From the NCBI GenBank assembly GCA_020853575.1, contig JADYYP010000047.1:186001-250000 (forward strand): DNA of 64,000 nt. Direction: 5' to 3'. The stretch is from Planctomycetota bacterium (GTDB lineage: Bacteria; Planctomycetota; UBA1135; GCA-002686595). Under the pieces are notes generated by a model. That model was not told the DNA's origin. It saw only the letters and a program-made list of their open reading frames with translations, and searched no databases. The position numbers and the translations under genes were made by a program. Position 1 is the first letter of the stretch. Each line of letters opens with the position of its first letter. Below are positions 32,331 through 43,700 of the stretch, piece after piece.

Positions 32331-35300
32331 TCAGCGCTTGGTCGTCGTGTCGTCGAGGTTGAGGATCACGCTCGCCACCGAGCTCCACGCGGCGAGTTCC
32401 AGCGGATCGAGCTCGTCCGCGCCACAGCCCTCGACGCGGGCGCGCGCGGACTCCGGATCGCTGGCGAAGTGGCGCCGCGCGTCAGCGAGCAGCGAGCGCA
32501 AGATGTCGAGCTCGGGCGTCGTCGGGCGCCGCGAGGTGCAACTGCGGAAGCCCGCCTCGATCCCCGCGGCATCCCCGGCGGTCTCACGGCACATGCGCGC
32601 CGCCAGCGCCACGGCGGCTTCGACGAAGGCCGGGTCGTCGAGCAGCGCCAGCGCCTGCAGCGGTGTGTTCGTGCGCGCGCGGCGCGGGCAGGTGACCTCG
32701 CGACTGGGCGCCTCGAACAGCGCGTGCGTCACGTAGGGCGCGGTGCGCTTGGCGAAGGTGTAGAGCGCGCGGCGATGCCGATTCTCTCCGAGGTCCTCTT
32801 GCCAGTCGTCGCCGCTGTAGGCCGAGTTCCAAGTGCCCGGAGGCTGCGGCGGGAACACGCTCGGCCCGCCGAGCGTGTGCACCAACAGACCCGAGCTCGC
32901 GAGCGCGATATCGCGCAGCATCTCGGCCTCGACGCGGAAACGCGGACCGCGCGCGAGCAGGACGTTCTCGGGGTCGCGGGCGAACGCGTCCGCGCTCGCA
33001 TCCGAGCTGCGGCGGTAGGCCGCGGAGCCCACGATCAGCTGCAGCACGTGCTGCACGTCCCAGCCGCTCTCGATGAACTCGACCGCCAGCCAATCGAGCA
33101 ACTCGGGGTGCGACGGCGCGTCACCGCGGGTCCCGAAGTCTTGCACGGTGGCGACCAGCCCGCGCCCGAAGACGAGTTCCCACAGGCGATTGACGGTCAC
33201 GCGCGCGACGAGCGGGTTGTCCTCGCTCACCAGCCAGCGCGCGAAGGCCAGGCGCGCTGGAGCGGCGCCTTGCTCGAGGGTGCCGAACAGCGCTGGAATC
33301 CCCGGCTGGACGGCGTCGCCGGGCGTGAGGAAGCTGCCGCGCACGAACAAGCGCGTCTCGCGCGGCGAGGGCAGCTCCTCCATCACCAACGCGGTCGGCA
33401 CCTTCGCGCGGAGCTCGTCGCGCTCGCGCTCCAGGCGCGTCAACTCGGCCCACAGCTGTGCGCCGGAGCGCGACTGGTAGCGGCGGAACCACTCGCGCAG
33501 GGCGCGCGCGTCGGATGCGCTGCGCGCCTGGGGTGCGCTGCGCAGCGCGCGCTCGGCCTCGGCGGAGCGCCGGTCGTCCGTGCGCCGGCCGATGTCGAAG
33601 TAGAACCCGTAGCCTCCGCCGCCGTTGACGACCTTCATCACCAGCAGGTTGTCCCCGGCGCGCAGGCGGACGAGCACGCGGTCTTGGAGGCGCAACAGCG
33701 ACTGGTAGTCGTCGTTGCCGTGCACCAGCGAGCCGTTGAGCCACACGCGCAAGGAATCGTCGCCGCCGACGAACAGCTCGAGCTGGCGCTCGCTCTCCGA
33801 GAAGATCGTGCGCGCGAGATAGGTCGCGCAACGATCGCCGTCGAGCCGCACCATCGAGCGATCGGTCCAGCGCGCCTCCTCGACCCATGCCAGGTGCTCC
33901 GCGTCGTAGCTCGGAGAGAACGGGCGGCCCGCGAGCAGCTCGGCTTCGGGCGGGAAGATCGTGTCGCGCGCCAGCTCGAAGGTCTGCGCCCGGAACGGAC
34001 CGACCGCGCGCCAGGGCGACAAGACCGGCGTGGTCATGCGCCGCACGAGCACCGGATCGTCGGTCAGCGAGATGCGGAAACGGCCGAGCACGTGGCGCGC
34101 GTAGCGCGACTCGAAGTGCAAGCGCACGCGCAGCGCTGCCCCGGGCGGCACTTCGATGGCCTCGCGCGACGCGAACAGCGCCTCGTGCGGCTCGCGCACG
34201 TCGTGGCCGCCGATCGCCCAACCGGTCTCGGGGCTGACGTCGAGCGAGCTCGCGGCGCGGAACGGGCCGTTCGACTGCTCCACGTCGCCTTCGGCCGTGG
34301 CGAAGTGGATCGGGACGACCGGTGCGACGCCCCCTTGGGGGACGATCTCGGCCTCGAGCGTCGACAGCACGAAGTTGCCGTGCTCAGCGCGACTCGCGAC
34401 CCCGCCCAGGCCGTCGTCGGGCAACGTCTCGAGCCGCAGCGCGCCGAACGTGGACATTTCGAGCGGAAAAGTGAGCTCGTAGGTCTCGCGGTCCGGCGCG
34501 GGACCGCTGGCGAGGATCGAGCCGTCGGAAACCGCGGCGAGCAGCGAGCCTTGCGCCGCGCTCATGGCGCGCGGAAAGAGCGTCGTCCAACGCGTCGGCG
34601 GCGGCAGCAGCGGGGTCACGGCTTGCTCCCAGCGCGCCTGTTCCGCATCGAGGCCGGCGTCGAGCCCGTCGAAGCGCGCGCGCGCCTCTGCGATCCCGCG
34701 CTCGAGCTCGTCGAGCGTTCGCGCTTCGTCCGCCCGCGGCGCCGCGATCATCGGCGCGGACTCGCGCCCACTGTCGGCGGTCGAGTTGAACACGGCGAAC
34801 ACGCGGTAATAGTCGCGCTGCGAGAACGGGTCGTACTTGTGCTCGTGGCACTGTGCGCAGGCCAAGGTCGTGCCCATCCACACCGTGGCCGTGGTGTTGA
34901 CGCGGTCGAGCACGGCGTCGACGCGGAACTCCTCCGGATCGGTTCCGCCTTCCTCGTTGAGCATCGTGTTGCGGTGGAAACCGGTCGCGATGCGCTCCTC
35001 GAGGGTCGCTCCGGGCAGCAGATCGCCGGCGAGCTGCAGCACCGAGAAGCGATCGAAGGGCATGTTGGCGTTGAAGGCCGCGATCACCCAGTCGCGGTAG
35101 CGCCACATCGAGCGCCGCGCGTCCTTCTCATAGCCCTGCGTGTCGGCGTAGCGCGCGAGATCCAGCCACGGCCGCGCCATGCGCTCGCCGAAGTGCGGCG
35201 ACGCGAGCAGGCGCCGCACGGCGCGCTCGTAGGCCTCGGGTGAACGATCGCGCTCGAACTCGTCGAGCTCGGCGGTGCTCGGCGGAAGCCCGTTCAAGTC

Positions 35301-35870
35301 GAGCGCGAGACGCCGCAGCAGCGTGGCGCGGTCGGCCTCCGGCAGCGGTGTGAGCCCCTCGCGCTCCAAGCGCGCCTCGATGAAGGCATCGAGCGCGTTG
35401 CGCACGCGCTCGGGGTGCGCGACGCGCGGCACGGGCGGGCGCGCGGGCTTCGCGTAGGACCAGTGACTCGAGACGCGTGGGTCGGCGCCGGCGGCGCTGT
35501 CGGGCCAGGTGGCTCCCGCATCGATCCAACGCCGGATCAGCTCGATTTGGCGCGCGTCCAGCGCCGCGGCCTTGTGCGGCATGCGCTCGTCGGGATCGTC
35601 CGAGAGCAAGCGCAAGTAGAGCGGGCTCTGTGCGGACTTGCCCGGGACGATGGCGGGCTCGGTGCCGCCCCAGGCACCGGCCAGCGCGCGCTCGCGCAGG
35701 TCGAGCCGCAGGTCCGCCTTGGACTTCTGCGCGCCGTGGCACGCGGTGCAATGCGCCGCGAGAAGCGGCTGCACGTCGCGCACGAAGTCGACCTCGTCCG
35801 CGCGCGCCGCGAGCTGCGGCACGCACACCGATAGAACGCTCGAGACCCAGGCAATCAGGATGCGCGGCAC
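32331..35870 (-). CDS. PSCyt1-DUF1549-DUF1553 (PSD1) planctomycete cytochrome-type protein with a central beta-sandwich insertion
   Basis: The product has 1179 residues from GTG 35870, which opens a signal peptide ending ARA-DE. The N-terminal PSCyt1 domain has [18 protein letters not shown] with a CxxCH haem motif near residue 43. DUF1549 follows (residues about 150-400), with [16 protein letters not shown] and a second CxxCH in [11 protein letters not shown]. The middle region, about residues 420-820, is a jelly-roll/PA14-like insertion ([36 protein letters not shown]). DUF1553 closes the protein ([42 protein letters not shown]). It is probably a periplasmic di-haem protein working with the DUF1501 partner directly downstream; substrate is unknown. 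Confidence 0.9.
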   Translation of the reverse strand: MPRILIAWVSSVLSVCVPQLAARADEVDFVRDVQPLLAAHCTACHGAQKSKADLRLDLRERALAGAWGGTEPAIVPGKSAQSPLYLRLLSDDPDERMPHKAAALDARQIELIRRWIDAGATWPDSAAGADPRVSSHWSYAKPARPPVPRVAHPERVRNALDAFIEARLEREGLTPLPEADRATLLRRLALDLNGLPPSTAELDEFERDRSPEAYERAVRRLLASPHFGERMARPWLDLARYADTQGYEKDARRSMWRYRDWVIAAFNANMPFDRFSVLQLAGDLLPGATLEERIATGFHRNTMLNEEGGTDPEEFRVDAVLDRVNTTATVWMGTTLACAQCHEHKYDPFSQRDYYRVFAVFNSTADSGRESAPMIAAPRADEARTLDELERGIAEARARFDGLDAGLDAEQARWEQAVTPLLPPPTRWTTLFPRAMSAAQGSLLAAVSDGSILASGPAPDRETYELTFPLEMSTFGALRLETLPDDGLGGVASRAEHGNFVLSTLEAEIVPQGGVAPVVPIHFATAEGDVEQSNGPFRAASSLDVSPETGWAIGGHDVREPHEALFASREAIEVPPGAALRVRLHFESRYARHVLGRFRISLTDDPVLVRRMTTPVLSPWRAVGPFRAQTFELARDTIFPPEAELLAGRPFSPSYDAEHLAWVEEARWTDRSMVRLDGDRCATYLARTIFSESERQLELFVGGDDSLRVWLNGSLVHGNDDYQSLLRLQDRVLVRLRAGDNLLVMKVVNGGGGYGFYFDIGRRTDDRRSAEAERALRSAPQARSASDARALREWFRRYQSRSGAQLWAELTRLERERDELRAKVPTALVMEELPSPRETRLFVRGSFLTPGDAVQPGIPALFGTLEQGAAPARLAFARWLVSEDNPLVARVTVNRLWELVFGRGLVATVQDFGTRGDAPSHPELLDWLAVEFIESGWDVQHVLQLIVGSAAYRRSSDASADAFARDPENVLLARGPRFRVEAEMLRDIALASSGLLVHTLGGPSVFPPQPPGTWNSAYSGDDWQEDLGENRHRRALYTFAKRTAPYVTHALFEAPSREVTCPRRARTNTPLQALALLDDPAFVEAAVALAARMCRETAGDAAGIEAGFRSCTSRRPTTPELDILRSLLADARRHFASDPESARARVEGCGADELDPLELAAWSSVASVILNLDDTTTKR

Positions 35871-36100
35871 GGCCTGGGAGTGTACTGCGCGCGCTGCGTG
35901 ATGCGCGGCCGATCCGGAGCTGCGTCGGGCCCGCCAGCGCGTCCCAAGACCGGTGAGTCCGGTGGTGGATCGAGCGCCGACGGCGGAGCGCGGAGCGCCG
36001 TCGCGAGCACCTGTTTCGCGGAACGACACCGCGAGCGACGCCGACGCCGCGGTGCGCCTGCGCAGCAGGGCCGACATCGGCAGGGTCAGCGGGACGAGCT
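35871..36100. other. Intergenic region of 230 bases
   Basis: The stretch lies between the PSCyt gene start and the stop of the next minus-strand secreted protein. It must contain the promoter of the PSCyt/DUF1501 operon. No gene, strong hairpin or clear promoter was recognised. Confidence 0.35.
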
Positions 36101-37171
36101 CTAGGGGCAGATCACGAATCCGAGCGCGTTGGAGAAGTTGCCCTTGGCCACGGACTGCGGATCGCGGCTCCAGTACTGGCCGACGACGGCCGCTCCGGCG
36201 ACGAGCGCGGGATCGAGTCCGCTCTGGATGCGCGCGTTGAAATCGAAGGCGAAGGCGCCGCTGCAATTGGTGCCGGTGCTGGCTCCACCGGAACTCTGCA
36301 CGCTCGTGCGACGCGTCGGCGGAGCGACACACAGGGTCCCACCTTGGTAGGGCACGAACTGCGCGCCCAGGCCGTAGAACAGGAACCCGGACTTCTGGTT
36401 GAGCACGTCCTCGAGCACCACGTCGAAGGCCTGCGCGGAGCTGGCGCTCGCCGTGCCCGCGGCTCCGATGCGCGTCTGGCAACCGGCGGAGTTGCGCTGC
36501 GAGAGGCACAAGGTGCTGGCCCCGCCGCGGAACGAGATGCTCGGGTTGTCCGCGCCGACGTCCCACATCTGGAAGATGAAGAAGTAGGTCGGGTCGCCGA
36601 AGAACCAGCGCACGCGCGACACGCCGGTGATCACTTGATTCCAGGCGGCCGCGGGCGCGCCGGAGAAGTTGGGGTCGACGGCCCAGCCGCTCGGCAAGCT
36701 GCTCGACTGCGCCGGGATGGCCACGCTGTAGCTGTGCCACAGCCCGTCGGCGCACGGCACGTCGAGCGGCGTCACGCTGTAGACGTACACGTCGTCGAGT
36801 GGATTGAACGGCGTGCCGTTGTCGTTCTCCAGGACCAGCGAAAGCGGGCGCTGGCAACTGCTCGGGAAGTCGAGGTCGAACGTCTGCAGGTCGACGCCCA
36901 GCGCGCTGACATCGAGCGCGCGGTAGTCGCCGGTGAAGATCGAGCTGCCGTTGGACTCCAACATCGGCGCGAAGGTGTCGAGATCGATCGAGACCAGTTG
37001 CTCGCCGGGGAAGCCGCCGCTCGGATCGATCGCTTCGAACGGGCCGCCCCAGTGCCAATTGCCCAGGTTCTGCAGCGTGAAATCGTCGCGGTGGGTCGTG
37101 CCGCACTGCTGGGCGTGCGCCGGACGGGTCAGGGCCAAGGCGGCGAGGGCGAGCGCGAGGTGCGGCTTCAT
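36101..37171 (-). CDS. Secreted protein of unknown function with the shared C-terminal module
   Basis: The product has 356 residues from ATG 37171. The signal peptide (LALALAALALTRPAHA-Q) is clear. Residues about 25-215 form a beta-rich domain with many aromatic residues (DDFTLQNLGNWHWGGPFE, SRVRWFFGDPTYFFIFQMWDVG), suggesting a carbohydrate-binding or laminin-G-like sandwich; I do not recognise a named family. Residues 221-356 are the shared C-terminal module (LCLSQRNSAGC, TLCVAPP, YWSRDPQ, terminal CP). In this copy the first YCT is LCL. It is divergent from cyaY, which starts 117 bases away. Confidence 0.75.
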   Translation of the reverse strand: MKPHLALALAALALTRPAHAQQCGTTHRDDFTLQNLGNWHWGGPFEAIDPSGGFPGEQLVSIDLDTFAPMLESNGSSIFTGDYRALDVSALGVDLQTFDLDFPSSCQRPLSLVLENDNGTPFNPLDDVYVYSVTPLDVPCADGLWHSYSVAIPAQSSSLPSGWAVDPNFSGAPAAAWNQVITGVSRVRWFFGDPTYFFIFQMWDVGADNPSISFRGGASTLCLSQRNSAGCQTRIGAAGTASASSAQAFDVVLEDVLNQKSGFLFYGLGAQFVPYQGGTLCVAPPTRRTSVQSSGGASTGTNCSGAFAFDFNARIQSGLDPALVAGAAVVGQYWSRDPQSVAKGNFSNALGFVICP

Positions 37172-37288
37172 GGCAGCGAAGATAACGCCACGGCGCGGGC
37201 GCGGCGCTCGTCGAAAGCGCCGTCTCGGGGCCCACGCGAGCTTTCGCACCCCGTCGTTCCACGGGCGCCGAACGGCTAACCTGCGCGC

Positions 37289-37612
37289 ATGGATCCGATG
37301 CTCTACCACCGCCGTGTCGACGAATGCCTGGCGCGCGTCGCCGAGTGGCTCGAGGACTTCGACCCCGACGAGCTCGACTACTCGACCACCGATGGCGTCG
37401 TCAGCCTGCACTTCGCCGACGGCGCGCGCTACGTGCTCAACCGTCAGTCCGCGGCCTCGCAGATGTGGTTCGCCGCGGGCGCGAAGGCCTGGCACTACTC
37501 GTGGGACGAGGATCTCGGTCAGTGGCTCGACGACCGCGATCGCCACGAGCTGTTCGCCAACCTGGTGCGCGTGGTCGAGGCCAAGCTCGGCCGCAAGGTG
37601 AACGCTCCGTGA
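37289..37612 (+). CDS. cyaY: Frataxin-family iron donor protein CyaY
   Basis: The product has 107 residues, the usual length of bacterial frataxin. The pattern is an acidic first helix (YHRRVDECLARVAEWLEDFD), strands DGVVSLHFADGARYVLNRQ, then QMWFAAGAKAWHYSW with the conserved tryptophans, and a C-terminal helix. It delivers iron to, or regulates, the iron-sulfur cluster scaffold in the cytoplasm. The stop overlaps the start of a LysR-type gene by four bases, an unusual partner. No isc or suf genes are in the window. Confidence 0.88.
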   Translation: MDPMLYHRRVDECLARVAEWLEDFDPDELDYSTTDGVVSLHFADGARYVLNRQSAASQMWFAAGAKAWHYSWDEDLGQWLDDRDRHELFANLVRVVEAKLGRKVNAP

Positions 37613-38487
37613 TCCAGCTCCACCGCTTCGAGGGCTTCTACTGGGTGGCCAAGGTCGGCGGCTACGCGCGAGCCGCACGCGCCTTCCCCTACCCGATCAC
37701 GCAACCCGCCGTGCACCAACAGGTCTCCAAGCTCGAGGCCGAGCTCGGCCAAGAGCTGTTCGAGCGCGTCGGCAAGGACAAGATGCGTCTGACCGCCGCC
37801 GGTGAACGCTTGTTCCGCTTCGTCGCGCCGTTCTTCGAGGGCCTGCCGAGCGTGGTGCGCGCGGTGAAGGCCGGCGATTACGGCGGCACGTTGGTGATCC
37901 ACGCCGCGCCGATGCTGGTGCGCAACGTGATGCCCAAGTGGCTCGAGCGCATGCTGGCGCGCAAGCCCGAGGCGCGCATCGAGTTGCTCGAGATGCGCCA
38001 GACCGACCTGGCGCGGCTGCGCGATGGAGCCGCGGACGTGCTCGTCGACTACTTGCCGCAATGGCCCGACGACGTCGCGACCATGGAGATCGGTGCCTTG
38101 CGCGGGTTCGTGGTGCTGCCGTCGAAGCACCCGCTCGCGCGCAAGTCCAAGCCGTCGCTCGCGCAGCTGGCCGGCGCGGACTTCATCAGCTACACGCCGG
38201 GCGGCGTGGCCTACGAGCTGCAGACGCGCGCGCTCGCCGAGCACGGACTGACGCCGCGTGAGGTCGTGACCGCGAGCACGGCCGACTCGATCCTGGCGCT
38301 CGTCGCGCAGGGCCTCGGTTTCTCGCTGATTCCGTGGCACGATTCTGCCGGACCGAAGCTCGCGGGCGTGGCGAGCTTCCCGATCTGGGAGCGCGAGGTG
38401 CGCTTCCCCTACGTCGCGGCTTGGCGCAAGGACACACCCGAGAACCCGCTGCTCGACGCGCTGCTCGAAAGCGCACCCAAGGCCTGA
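37609..38487 (+). CDS. LysR-family transcriptional regulator
   Basis: The product has 292 residues from GTG 37609 within the cyaY stop (GTGA). The N-terminal winged helix-turn-helix reads FEGFYWVAKVGGYARAARAF, then ITQPAVHQQVSKLEAELGQELFERVGK. The C-terminal part is a periplasmic-binding-protein-like effector domain (RIELLEMRQTDLARLRDG, FVVLPSKHPLARKS, LVAQGLGFSLIPW). The first helix ends with PYPITQPAVHQQ, a small insertion compared with the usual LxxTQPAVSxQ. Its target and ligand are unknown; co-expression with cyaY hints at iron or cysteine metabolism, but that is speculation. Confidence 0.88.
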   Translation: MIQLHRFEGFYWVAKVGGYARAARAFPYPITQPAVHQQVSKLEAELGQELFERVGKDKMRLTAAGERLFRFVAPFFEGLPSVVRAVKAGDYGGTLVIHAAPMLVRNVMPKWLERMLARKPEARIELLEMRQTDLARLRDGAADVLVDYLPQWPDDVATMEIGALRGFVVLPSKHPLARKSKPSLAQLAGADFISYTPGGVAYELQTRALAEHGLTPREVVTASTADSILALVAQGLGFSLIPWHDSAGPKLAGVASFPIWEREVRFPYVAAWRKDTPENPLLDALLESAPKA

Positions 38488-38524
38488 CCGCGGACGGGAC
38501 CGAACCCCAGCGAGCAAGCTCCAC

Positions 38525-39808
38525 GTGCGCATCCTGTTCCTGAATGACCTGTGGGATCCGCGCATCGGCTCGTCGGTGCGCCAGATGTACAGCCAGAGCG
38601 AGCTCCTGCGCGCCGACGGCCACGAGACGGTGATCGTCTCGACCACGCCCGAGCGCGCGCTCGTCGGTCGCGCGACGGTCGAAGGCTGCCAGGTGGTGCG
38701 TCTGCATTCCGACTACCCGCTGCGCTTCCGCGCCTGGAAGTCCCTGCGCAACCGCACGCTGCTCGGAGCGCTGCGAGCGTTCTACGCCGAGTGGAAACCC
38801 GACGTCGTCCATTCGCACCTGATCCACACGCACCTCTCGTACGCGGCGCTCACCGAGGCACGCGCCGCCGGTGCGGGCGTGGTGTTCACGGCGCACGACT
38901 CGATGACCTACTGCTACCAGAAGCTCGACTGCTTCCACGGTGGAGCCGCGCACGACTACGAGCTGCGCGACTACCGCGCGCAGTGGCAGAAGTGCCTGCC
39001 CTGCCAGCGCTTTCGCTATCGACCCGGCCGCAACGCGGCGATCGCCGCGGTGCTCGCGCGCGACGTCGATCGCTTCACCGTGGTGTCGGACGAGCTCGGC
39101 AACGCCGTGCGCGCCAACGGCATCCGCGTCGACCGCACGATCCACAACGCGCTCCGTTTGCAGCAGGACTTGCCGAGTGCCCAGGCCGTCGCGGCCTTCC
39201 GCGCCAAGTTCAAGCTCGAGGGCAAGCGACTGATCGCGCTCGGCGGCCGCTTGCACGTCCTCAAGGGTGTCGTGCAGTTGTTCCAGATGCTCTCGGTGCT
39301 GCGCGACGAGTTCCCCGAGCTGCGCCTGTTGGTGCTGGGCAAGGAGGACGTCTACCGGCGCGAGTTCGAGGCCGCGGCGCAAGCGCTCGACGTCGACGAT
39401 CTCGTCGTGCCCACGGGTTGGCTCGACGGCGCGGAGTTGGCCGCGGCCTACGCGGCGCTCGACGTCATGGTGTCGCCCTCGATCTGCCTGGAGACTTTCG
39501 GATTGATCAACTTGGAGGCGATGGAGCACTCCAAGCCGGTGGTCGCCACCACCTACGGCGGCTGCAAGGAGGTCGTGCAAGACCAGGTGACCGGGCTCGT
39601 CGCCAACCCTTTCCACGTGCGCGAGTTCGCCGAGCGGATCGCCACGCTGCTGCGCGACCACGAATTGCGCGCGAAGTTCGGCGCGGCCGGGCGCCGGCGC
39701 TTGGAAGAGCACTTCACGATGCATCGCTTGCACCGAGAGTTCCTCGAGGAGTACGAGTTGGCGCGCGAGGCGGCGCAACGCCGCCAGGCGACCGCGGCCG
39801 CGACCTGA
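38525..39808 (+). CDS. Family 4 glycosyltransferase (GT-B) with a cysteine-rich insertion
   Basis: The product has 427 residues from GTG 38525. The N-terminal Rossmann half starts RILFLNDLWDPRIGSS with DVVHSHLIHTHL. The C-terminal half has LIALGGRLHVLKG and the donor-sugar motif SPSICLETFGLINLEAME, followed by PVVATTYGGCKEVV. Between them lies YCYQKLDCFHGG followed by KCLPCQRFRY, four cysteines that may bind zinc, as in a subset of GT4 enzymes. It probably transfers an activated sugar onto a surface polysaccharide. It is the only polysaccharide-type gene locally, so the product is unknown. Confidence 0.87.
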   Translation: MRILFLNDLWDPRIGSSVRQMYSQSELLRADGHETVIVSTTPERALVGRATVEGCQVVRLHSDYPLRFRAWKSLRNRTLLGALRAFYAEWKPDVVHSHLIHTHLSYAALTEARAAGAGVVFTAHDSMTYCYQKLDCFHGGAAHDYELRDYRAQWQKCLPCQRFRYRPGRNAAIAAVLARDVDRFTVVSDELGNAVRANGIRVDRTIHNALRLQQDLPSAQAVAAFRAKFKLEGKRLIALGGRLHVLKGVVQLFQMLSVLRDEFPELRLLVLGKEDVYRREFEAAAQALDVDDLVVPTGWLDGAELAAAYAALDVMVSPSICLETFGLINLEAMEHSKPVVATTYGGCKEVVQDQVTGLVANPFHVREFAERIATLLRDHELRAKFGAAGRRRLEEHFTMHRLHREFLEEYELAREAAQRRQATAAAT

Positions 39809-39828
39809 GGCGTGCGCTTCCGCGCGCT

Positions 39829-40713
39829 TCAGGGGCGCGCCGGCTCGCGGAGCTCGACGAACTCCAAGCGCACGGGAGCTCGACCGGCGCTCGCACGTTC
39901 GATCCACGCGTCGCGCTGCTCCGTCGAGAACGGTCCGGACACCGTGAACACGCCCTCGATCGAGGCCGACAGCACGGGCTGCGCCACGACCACGTCGTCG
40001 ATCACGATCGCGATCCGTGCACCCAAGCAGCTCGTCGAGAACTCGGAGAGCCGCTGTCGCGCCTGGTGCACGAGCTCGATCGACAACGCCGGTCGACCGC
40101 CGGCATCGATCGCGGGCAGCACCTCGTGCAGCTCGGCGGCGCCGAATTCCCGGGAGAAACGCGGCCCGCGCCCGCAGAGCACGACCTCTGGCTCGCGCGC
40201 GCCTTGCGCGTCGTCCGCCGCCACGGGCATCCACTGGCACTCGACGGCCGGGCCGCCGTCCTGGGGCGCGAGCGCGTTGAAGCGCCACAGGGGAGCCGCG
40301 GGATTCGCGCCGCGCCAATCCTCGAGACGCCGGCGCTCCTCGCGCACGTCGACTCCGACCGTCGCCAGGTCGGGCAGCAACGCGAAGCGCACGCCGCCGT
40401 CGCTCGTGATGCGCCGCAGCCAAAACGCGAGCTCTCCCGGATCCGCTGGTGGCGCCACGCTGACGACGACGCGCTCGCCGTCGATGCGCGCGCACGCGTA
40501 GCGTCCGAAGGGATCGAGCGCGCAACGCCGGTCGAGCTCCTCGAGCAGGCTGGCGCGCTGCTCCGCGCTCGCAAATCCCTCGCGCGCGAGGAACACGAGC
40601 TCGACTCCGCGCGCGGCGCGCCGCTGGCCCCACCAGCGCAGCATCCTCGGTGCGCCGAGCGCACTCGCGAGGACCACCAGGCCCGCCGCGGCCAGCGCGC
40701 GCGGCCACTTCAT
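39829..40713 (-). CDS. Stand-alone SecD-type periplasmic domain, membrane-anchored
   Basis: The product has 294 residues. One hydrophobic N-terminal helix (about residues 5-25) anchors it. The C-terminal third matches the P1 head/base of SecD: LGARIAIVIDDVVVAQPVLSAS corresponds to the family's LAIVLDG-VVSAP segment, followed by IEGVFTVSGPFSTEQRDAWIERASAG and RAPVRLEFVE. The N-terminal soluble part (GVELVFLAREGFASAEQ) resembles the repeated first half of that domain. The six-helix export domain of true SecD is absent, so it cannot be a complete translocase subunit. It may assist the Sec system or a related envelope process. Confidence 0.75.
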   Translation of the reverse strand: MKWPRALAAAGLVVLASALGAPRMLRWWGQRRAARGVELVFLAREGFASAEQRASLLEELDRRCALDPFGRYACARIDGERVVVSVAPPADPGELAFWLRRITSDGGVRFALLPDLATVGVDVREERRRLEDWRGANPAAPLWRFNALAPQDGGPAVECQWMPVAADDAQGAREPEVVLCGRGPRFSREFGAAELHEVLPAIDAGGRPALSIELVHQARQRLSEFSTSCLGARIAIVIDDVVVAQPVLSASIEGVFTVSGPFSTEQRDAWIERASAGRAPVRLEFVELREPARP

Positions 40714-40747
40714 GCGTTCGGCAATCTGCGCGGCGCGCGCACGGGCC

Positions 40748-43700
40748 TCAGTCCTTCTTGTCCTTCTTCTTGCCGCCCAAGAGATCGCGCAGTCCGCCTT
40801 CGAGCGCCTTGCCGGCCGCGTTCTCGAGCAGGTCCTCGAGGAACTTCTTCCCGACGCCCAGCTTGGGGCTCTTCCACGTCCCGCTGATCTCGATCGGCAC
40901 CAGCAAGTTCGGATCGACGTAGTCGCGCACCTTGTCGAGCTCCTTGGCGACCGACTTGCCGAGCAGGGACAACGGCACCGAGCTGGCGAGCGTCATCTCG
41001 CTCGTCACCAGGTCGTACTTGCCCTTGAAGGTGTAGGTCTTGCCGCGGATCGAGAGCGGCAGCGCGTCGTAACCTGCGACGCCCTTGACGATCGGGATCG
41101 AGAGCGGCGGCAATTTCGTCGATTGGCGCCCCAGCGCGCCGAGCCCGACCCCGGAGAGTTGCTGCCCCAGGCCCGGCAAGAGCTCGTATCCGATCTCTCC
41201 CAGGTCGAGCGCGACCGTCGCGTTCAGCTTGCGCAGGTCACCGTCCAGCGGCAGCGAGAACGCACTGACCTTCATCGTGACCGGTGGTGCGCCCTCGGGC
41301 TTGGTGGCGTTGACCAGCAGCGGCACGAGCTTGCCCACGATGCGCTCGCTGAACAGCGGTGTCAGCGGCAGGCGCGCGTCGAGGCCCTCGGTGCCACGCG
41401 CCTCGAGCGTCTGCGTCTCGAGGTGCGCGACGAGCATCACGCTGGTGGTCGGCGAGGTCATCTCCGCGCGCAGCGGATCGGTGGTGCTGGGATAGGTCCC
41501 GTCGACCGAGAGCGCCATCTCGGGTCCCAAGACGTCGACCAGCAGGCCCTTCTGCGCCGCCAGGGCATCGACGAGCGCCGTCGGCAGCCCCTGCACTTTG
41601 CCCGCGACCTCGAGCGCCGGAAGCGGCGCATCCGCGGCGCGCTCGACGAACGCGCCGGGGTCGGCGATGTCGGCGCTGAAGTCGAGCTCGGAGACCTTGG
41701 CTCCGCTGATCTTCCCGCCCAGGCGCAATCGCGCGGCAGCCTGCGGCGTTAGCCGAACGTCGAGCGCGAGCCCCTCGAGCGCGACCGGGATGGCGGGCGA
41801 CTTGCCGTCGAGCGCCGGCTGCGTGTAGGAGAGCTTGGGCAGCTCGACGCGCACCTCGGCCGCCGCGCGCCGCACGACGCTGGCCAGGGTTGCCGGCTGC
41901 GCTCCTTCCTGCACGAGCCAAGCATCGAGAGGCAGCTCGAGTCGGGTCGCGCGCACGCTGAAGCGCGGCGCGGCATCTTGGAACTCGAGCTTCGCGCCCT
42001 GGGGCAAGCTCGGACCCGCGTAACGCGCGACCATCGCGCTGGAGGGATCGACGCGCAGCTCGAGCGGCGCGTCCGCGAGCGTCAGCACTCCCCCGCGCAC
42101 TGCGGCCGCCATCGAGAACGCGCAGCGCGCCGCATCCAGCGTTGCGCGCAGCTTGGTGTCGTCGAGCCCCTGCGATCCCGCGGCGGGCGCGTTGACCAAC
42201 TCGCCGCGCAGCGTATCGCCGCTGAGCTCGAGCACCGTCGCCGCGAGCTCCGGCGAGAGGAACCCCTCGAGCACACGCAGTCCCGCGAGCTCGAACCTGG
42301 CGGAGATCGGCGGCAGAGCACCGCTCGGCCGCGGCGCGCCGCGCTGGAGCGGATCCTCGACCGTCGCATCGAGCGCGAGCGTCGTCTTGGTCGCCGCCAA
42401 CGCGAGCTCCGCGTTGCACTTCGCGGTCCACGTGTGCGACGCCGACTGCACGACGTTGGCGCGCAGCGTCACGCCCGCGGTCGGGCCGAGCTCGGCCAAC
42501 GCCGCGTCGCTCGCGAGGAACGCTCGGAACTTCTCGAGCGGCAGCCGCGCGGCAGCGAGCTCGAGCTCGAGCTCCGGCAAGGCCAGGGGATCGACCAACG
42601 CGTCGAGCGCGCCGGGACGCGGACACGCGGCGCGCAACGTGAGCTCCTCGCCTTCGAGCCCCATCCGCGCGCGGATCTCGAGCGGCCGCGGGTCCTGCCC
42701 ATGGCCGAGATGCACGTCGAGCGCCAGTTGCTCGAGCGTCAACCACTGGTTCTTCGCCGCCAACGCCTGATTGCGCACTCCGAAGGCGTCGAGCGAGACC
42801 TTCAGATCCACGTTCGAACGCTGCAGGAGCGTGGCGACGACGTCCTGCGAGGCCCGCAGCTCGTCGAGCGGCACGCGCCAGCCGCGTCCGAGCTCGAGCG
42901 CGAACGCCGCGCCCGGACGCAGCTCGAGCCCCGCGGGCAGGCGCGTCGCGAGCGTCTTGGCCAGCGCTGCGGGCGGTGCCGCGAACCGCACGCTCCACGG
43001 CTGCGGACCGACGTCGACGAGCAGCCCCTGCTCCATCCAGGCCTCGCCCTGCGCGCTCAGCGTCGGCGAGACGAGCGAGAGCCGCATGCTGCGCCGCGCG
43101 TTGGCGTTGCCGATCGCCAAGCGCACGTCGAGCGCGCGGCCGAGCAACTCGGCCAAGGGCACGTCGCTGGGCACGAAGGCGGACAGCGTCGCGGACTCGA
43201 CCTGCTGCAGCATCAACGTCGCGTCGAAGCGCGGCTCGTCTCCGGAGGTCGCGGCGAGCAAGTGGCGCGGGTCGGCGGCCAGGAAGCGCGCCAGGTCCGC
43301 GCAGCGCGCCTGCATCGAGACGAAGCCGCTCGCGCCCGCCCCGAGCGCGCCCTCGGCTTGCACTTCGAGCACGCGCGCGGCTTCGTCCGGCACCAGGCGC
43401 AGCGCAACGCGCGGAGCATCGAGCGACACGCCTTGGGCCAGCGGAAGCGCGGCTCCCGTGGCCTTCCAGCCGCAACTCGAAAGCTGCGCGTCGAACTGCG
43501 CGCCCGCGACCGCGGCCTGCACGACGTCACGCTTGGCGTTGAGCGCCTCGAGCACGCCCGCGACGTCGACCACCAGCTCCTTGACCACGAGATCGATGCG
43601 CGCATCGCCGATGGGCTCGAGCGTCAACTCCGGCGGCACGTTGGCGGCGACGAAGCGCGCCAGCGCCGCGCGCTCGGGTTGCAGCGCCACCGCGAGCGCC

